Assembly (NCBI RefSeq): GCF_904846155.1
Contig: NZ_CAJGZP010000001.1
Span: forward strand, 2,852,001 to 2,916,000
Reading direction: 5' to 3'
From: Psychrobacter fulvigenes
GTDB lineage: Bacteria > Pseudomonadota > Gammaproteobacteria > Pseudomonadales > Moraxellaceae
Length of the DNA stretch: 64,000 nt
Shown here: piece after piece, positions 61,275-64,000 of the stretch
How positions within the stretch are numbered: position 1 is the stretch's first letter
Layout of the letters: every line of letters starts with the position of its first letter
The notes under the pieces: model-generated
What the model was told of the DNA's origin: nothing
What the model saw: only the letters and a program-made list of their open reading frames with translations
The model's database searches: none
Translations under genes and position numbers: made by a program

Positions 61275-62372
61275 GTGACCCAAGGCATCGAACCTAAAGA
61301 CTCCGAACATAAAAACGACCCTCAAACGAACGTTGCAGATGATGAGCGCTTAGCTGACAACAATGCTCAGCATAACGATAAACAGAGTAACGACGAAAGT
61401 GAGGACAGTCATGACCAAAAAGACAGTGATATACAGGCGACTAAAAACCTAGAGGACGAGGACTTTCCTGAAGAGTTTAGCGATGAAGACAAAGAGAGCA
61501 TCAAAAAAGTCGCCAGCGATGACAATTTGAGTCAAGCAAAAAGCTACGCCAGTATCTTGGTCGAACAAGTCATCCATGCCAAAGAAACCTTTGACCGCTC
61601 CTTGGGGTCGCTGTTTACCAGTGCTTTCACTGCAGGGCTTGAAATAGGTATCAGCTTTTTTATGATTTTGGCCGCCTTTGCACTGCTCAGTGGTCTACTC
61701 CCCAGCGAATATGCAATCGTTTTATCCTCGCTACTGTATCCCATCGGCTTTATCATCGTCGTGATTGGCCAATCGTTACTCTTCACAGAGCAGACATCAC
61801 TTTTGAGCTTGCCCGTCCTCAATAAAATTGAGCCGTTAAGTAAGTTGCTGCGCTTATGGGGTATCGTCATTGCTGGTAATATCATTGGCGGGTGTATATT
61901 TGCCGCCTTGATGATAGGTCTTGGCATTAAGATGCAGTTATTTAGCGCCGCCGATGTAGACACTTATGCGCACCATGTTTTAGATTATGAATGGTGGATA
62001 ATCTTTGGCAGCTCAATACTGGCGGGCTGGATGATGGGGGTGGCGGCGTGGTTGGTGACTTCGGCACGCGACACGCTCAGCCGTATCGTCTTGGTCACTT
62101 TGATTACGGGTAGTATTGGATTTTTGGGCTTACATCACAGCATCGTCGGCAATATCGAAGTATTTGCCGCTTTGATATATGGCAGTAGCGTCAGCTTATT
62201 GAGTTATTTGACATTTCTATTGGTGGTCTTGGTGGGCAATACTGTGGGCGGTGTGGTGTTTGTCGCTGTACTGAAAAACCGAACTTTCTTATTTGAAATC
62301 GAAAAAGTAAAAGAACAAGCGGCAGATGAGAAAAGTAATAACATCATGCGCATCAACGACCGTCGTCCTTAA
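61275..62372 (+). CDS. YfdC-like formate/nitrite transporter family protein with acidic N-terminus
   Basis: A FocA/NirC-superfamily (FNT) membrane protein. After a very acidic, Asn/Asp/Lys-rich tail of about 100 residues come six predicted helices. AGLEIGISFFMILAAFALLS and VIAGNIIGGCIFAAL are family-like, the latter in the position of the FNT helix that contains the G-N signature. The sequence fits YfdC better than FocA or NirC. Substrate is not established. The start is GTG at 61275 with a weak ribosome site. The stop overlaps the convergent YbjQ-family gene by four bases. Confidence 0.85.
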   Translation: MTQGIEPKDSEHKNDPQTNVADDERLADNNAQHNDKQSNDESEDSHDQKDSDIQATKNLEDEDFPEEFSDEDKESIKKVASDDNLSQAKSYASILVEQVIHAKETFDRSLGSLFTSAFTAGLEIGISFFMILAAFALLSGLLPSEYAIVLSSLLYPIGFIIVVIGQSLLFTEQTSLLSLPVLNKIEPLSKLLRLWGIVIAGNIIGGCIFAALMIGLGIKMQLFSAADVDTYAHHVLDYEWWIIFGSSILAGWMMGVAAWLVTSARDTLSRIVLVTLITGSIGFLGLHHSIVGNIEVFAALIYGSSVSLLSYLTFLLVVLVGNTVGGVVFVAVLKNRTFLFEIEKVKEQAADEKSNNIMRINDRRP

Positions 62373-62851
62373 TGAGGTTTGCGTCTCTCAGTACTGATGA
62401 CGGCAGTGCCGTAAGCAATGGCTTCCACCATGCTGCCCAGCTGGTTAATATTACTGACTTCTAAGCGTAAGCCGTAGATATGATTGTAGCCTTTTTCATA
62501 CGCTTGTGTGCGCATACGTACCACAGCCTCACGGCGGGCACGATCTAACAAGGTCTCATAAGTGGTTAGGTTTTTGCCAAATAAGTTAAGGACGCGTGCC
62601 ACCACCATCTTAAAGTAGTCTTGCGCGATAACCACACTGCCGAGCACTAGCTCACCTTCACTATTGGCCTCAAGAGTAGGCTTATAAAAACGTTCACTCG
62701 ATACGACAATATGAGCCAATGATTTTTCTGAAACTGCCAAGCGCGCCAAGTGCTGACGCTCATGACGCGACCCAAAAAACCAACCGATGACAAACAGTAT
62801 AATGAGCGGTGCGTAGTTGATGAGCATCTGCGTAACAGATTGGTTGTTCAT
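62369..62851 (-). CDS. Membrane-anchored YbjQ-family (UPF0145) protein
   Basis: An N-terminal membrane helix (YAPLIILFVIGWFFG) leads into a YbjQ/DUF74 domain: VLGSVVIAQDYFKMV, then YETLLDRARREAVVRMRTQA and IYGLRLEVSNI, and a final EAIAYGTAVI. YbjQ domains form pentamers and are loosely called heavy-metal binding; the function is not established. At 160 residues it has about 45 more than the bare domain. The upstream gene (62941-63390) encodes a second YbjQ domain, so the pair is probably a duplication. Confidence 0.85.
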   Translation of the reverse strand: MNNQSVTQMLINYAPLIILFVIGWFFGSRHERQHLARLAVSEKSLAHIVVSSERFYKPTLEANSEGELVLGSVVIAQDYFKMVVARVLNLFGKNLTTYETLLDRARREAVVRMRTQAYEKGYNHIYGLRLEVSNINQLGSMVEAIAYGTAVISTERRKPH

Positions 62852-62940
62852 GACACGTCTCTTATCGTAGAAAGGCTTTTTGTACTAGGGTCTGTTGAAT
62901 ATTTAAATATTAAGAACGCTCATATCTAGCGTTTATATAA

Positions 62941-63390
62941 TCAACCAAAAGGATTAAAACGTGGCAAGTCATCAGCGGGTGTTGGTGCTGCGCTCGGTTG
63001 AGGTTGATCCGATGGAGGGTGGCCAGACTGGTCATGCGGCGGTTGGTAGTATGTCGGCTGTTGTTGTATAGGAATAGCTTTGACAGCAGTGCCATATACA
63101 AACAGCTCTGAGGCACCTTGGGCAATACTAGAGGTTGAAAAACGCAGTCCCACAACCGCATCTGCGCCCAATGCTTCTGCCTTGACGATCATGCGATCTA
63201 TCGCCTCTTTGCGCGACTCTTCTAGCAGCTCGGTATAAGCCGTTAGCTCACCACCGACGATGTTTTTAAGCCCCGCAAACAAGTCTTTTCCGACATGTTT
63301 TGAGCGGACGGTACTGCCATATACCACATCTAGGCGCTCAGTGATTTGATAGTTGGGCAAGTGCTCAAGGTTAGATAGTTGCACAGTCAT
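62941..63390 (-). CDS. YbjQ-family (UPF0145) protein
   Basis: A soluble 149-residue protein with a YbjQ domain: ERLDVVYGSTVRSKHVGKD, LKNIVGGELTAYTELLEESR, ADAVVGLRFSTSSI and ELFVYGTAVKAI. The last ~40 residues are Pro/Gln-rich and end in RFNPFG. It lacks the membrane anchor of its neighbour downstream. AAGGTAAC precedes the ATG at 63390. The two genes are likely co-transcribed, with about 90 bases between them. Function unknown. Confidence 0.88.
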   Translation of the reverse strand: MTVQLSNLEHLPNYQITERLDVVYGSTVRSKHVGKDLFAGLKNIVGGELTAYTELLEESRKEAIDRMIVKAEALGADAVVGLRFSTSSIAQGASELFVYGTAVKAIPIQQQPTYYQPPHDQSGHPPSDQPQPSAAPTPADDLPRFNPFG

Positions 63391-63588
63391 GATGTTACCT
63401 TACTTGGTGACTTACAAAGAAGCTGGTTTTAGCACAGGCTAGTTTAAAAAAGCCAGCTTAAAAAATCTGGTCTGATAAGCTCAGATTGGTCTGCAATGTC
63501 GATAAACGATGCTCATAGGATACTCATAGACAGCCAGCGTTGCTATGGGGTAATAAACACTGTCTACGAATATGCTACAGGGATTGCG

Positions 63589-64000
63589 TTAGTCGTTGGT
63601 ATGGAACAATAAAAACAGCTCGGTTAAATTTCCTTCGATGCTATTGGCCATTTGTGCCATCTTGTCTTCGTCGCTACGCATCTGCGCAAGCTCTGGATCT
63701 TCGTCATCGATACCGCTTAGCACGATCATTGGTAAGGTCAATACAGCCACATCTTCTGCGGTGTCTTCATCTTCGAACCAGTCGCTGGCTTCGTCGCCAT
63801 ACATAGCATCTACAAACCCAATCGACCACGCCACAATATCTGACTCATCTGAAAAGTCGACAGCAACTTCTGCATCGCCAGCATCTTCACCAAACGGCAG
63901 CTCGATAGGCGTCTCGTTCTTTAGCTCAGCAATGATGGCGTCGCGCCAACGGCGAATACCGTCAATGACGTTTTCTGGAATCTCTGCCACATGACCTTCA
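63589..64000 (-). CDS. YecA/UPF0149-family protein, 5' end beyond the window
   Basis: The visible 137 codons are acidic and match the C-terminal part of the UPF0149 (YecA/YgfB) fold: IVAWSIGFVDAMYGDEASDWF and EDVAVLTLPMIVLSG, then a SIEGNLTELFLLF end. The reading frame remains open to base 64000 (GAA GGT CAT before the GTG at 63990). Family members are usually about 180-220 residues, so the start is very likely outside the window rather than at the GTG. Function is unclear; YgfB-type relatives affect gene regulation in Pseudomonas. Confidence 0.8.
   Translation of the reverse strand, partial: EGHVAEIPENVIDGIRRWRDAIIAELKNETPIELPFGEDAGDAEVAVDFSDESDIVAWSIGFVDAMYGDEASDWFEDEDTAEDVAVLTLPMIVLSGIDDEDPELAQMRSDEDKMAQMANSIEGNLTELFLLFHTND

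Overview
The window is a chromosomal segment from a gamma-proteobacterium of the family Moraxellaceae, most likely Psychrobacter. This rests on the moderate-to-low GC, the protein character and the gene neighbourhoods (lepA-lepB-DUF4845-rnc-era-recO-pdxJ, smc-zipA-ligA, birA-coaX, fdx-coaD). The genus call is an inference; no 16S gene or database match is available here.

Region by region. 0.36-8.8 kb: a lone type IV pilin-like GspH/FimT protein, then on the minus strand lepA, lepB, a DUF4845 gene, rnc, era, recO and pdxJ. 9.2-17.7 kb: a complete group 2 (ABC-type) capsule export and lipid-anchor set, transcribed kpsM-kpsT-kpsE-kpsD-kpsC-kpsS, with no serotype-specific sugar genes beside it. 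17.9-20.2 kb: a CAT-anticodon tRNA (probably Met), RNase P RNA, a YfhL-type ferredoxin, coaD and smpB. 20.5-23.0 kb: a YgiQ-type radical SAM protein. 23.2-27.9 kb: an accessory patch with an IS256-type element (perfect 24-bp terminal repeats, 8-bp target duplication), two small lipoproteins, an orphan protein with a possible HEPN RNase motif, and an IS630-type element. 28.1-35.6 kb: ligA, zipA and smc. 35.9-39.0 kb: a small DUF4298-like protein, a TSUP permease, birA and coaX. 39.1-40.3 kb: a second IS630 copy followed at once by a miniature element. 40.3-49.3 kb: a leucine/isovalerate catabolic cluster (acyl-CoA ligase, then MCC beta, methylglutaconyl-CoA hydratase, MCC alpha, HMG-CoA lyase, isovaleryl-CoA dehydrogenase). 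49.8-54.8 kb: a rubredoxin-reductase-like flavoprotein and a glutamate/aspartate ABC transporter. 55.1-57.8 kb: a small membrane protein and a solitary DUF262-HNH protein of the GmrSD/SspE type. 58.0-64.0 kb: valS, a YfdC-type formate/nitrite-channel homologue, two YbjQ-family proteins, and a YecA/UPF0149 protein cut by the window edge.

How parts work together. The six kps genes form one polarised operon that would build the poly-Kdo linker (KpsC, KpsS) and carry capsule across both membranes (KpsMT, KpsE, KpsD). The leucine cluster can take isovaleryl-CoA to acetoacetate plus acetyl-CoA; its usual LiuR regulator is absent. GltI-J-K-L is a complete uptake system.

The most notable non-coding structure is a family of three ~103-bp elements at 1908, 37077 and 40179. 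They are flanked by TA and share their outermost bases with the two IS630-type elements, so they look like MITEs moved by that transposase. The two IS630 copies differ by a single A in the homopolymer at the ORF1/ORF2 junction, which changes the frameshift needed to make transposase. A second repeat of ~100 bp follows both ligA and valS.
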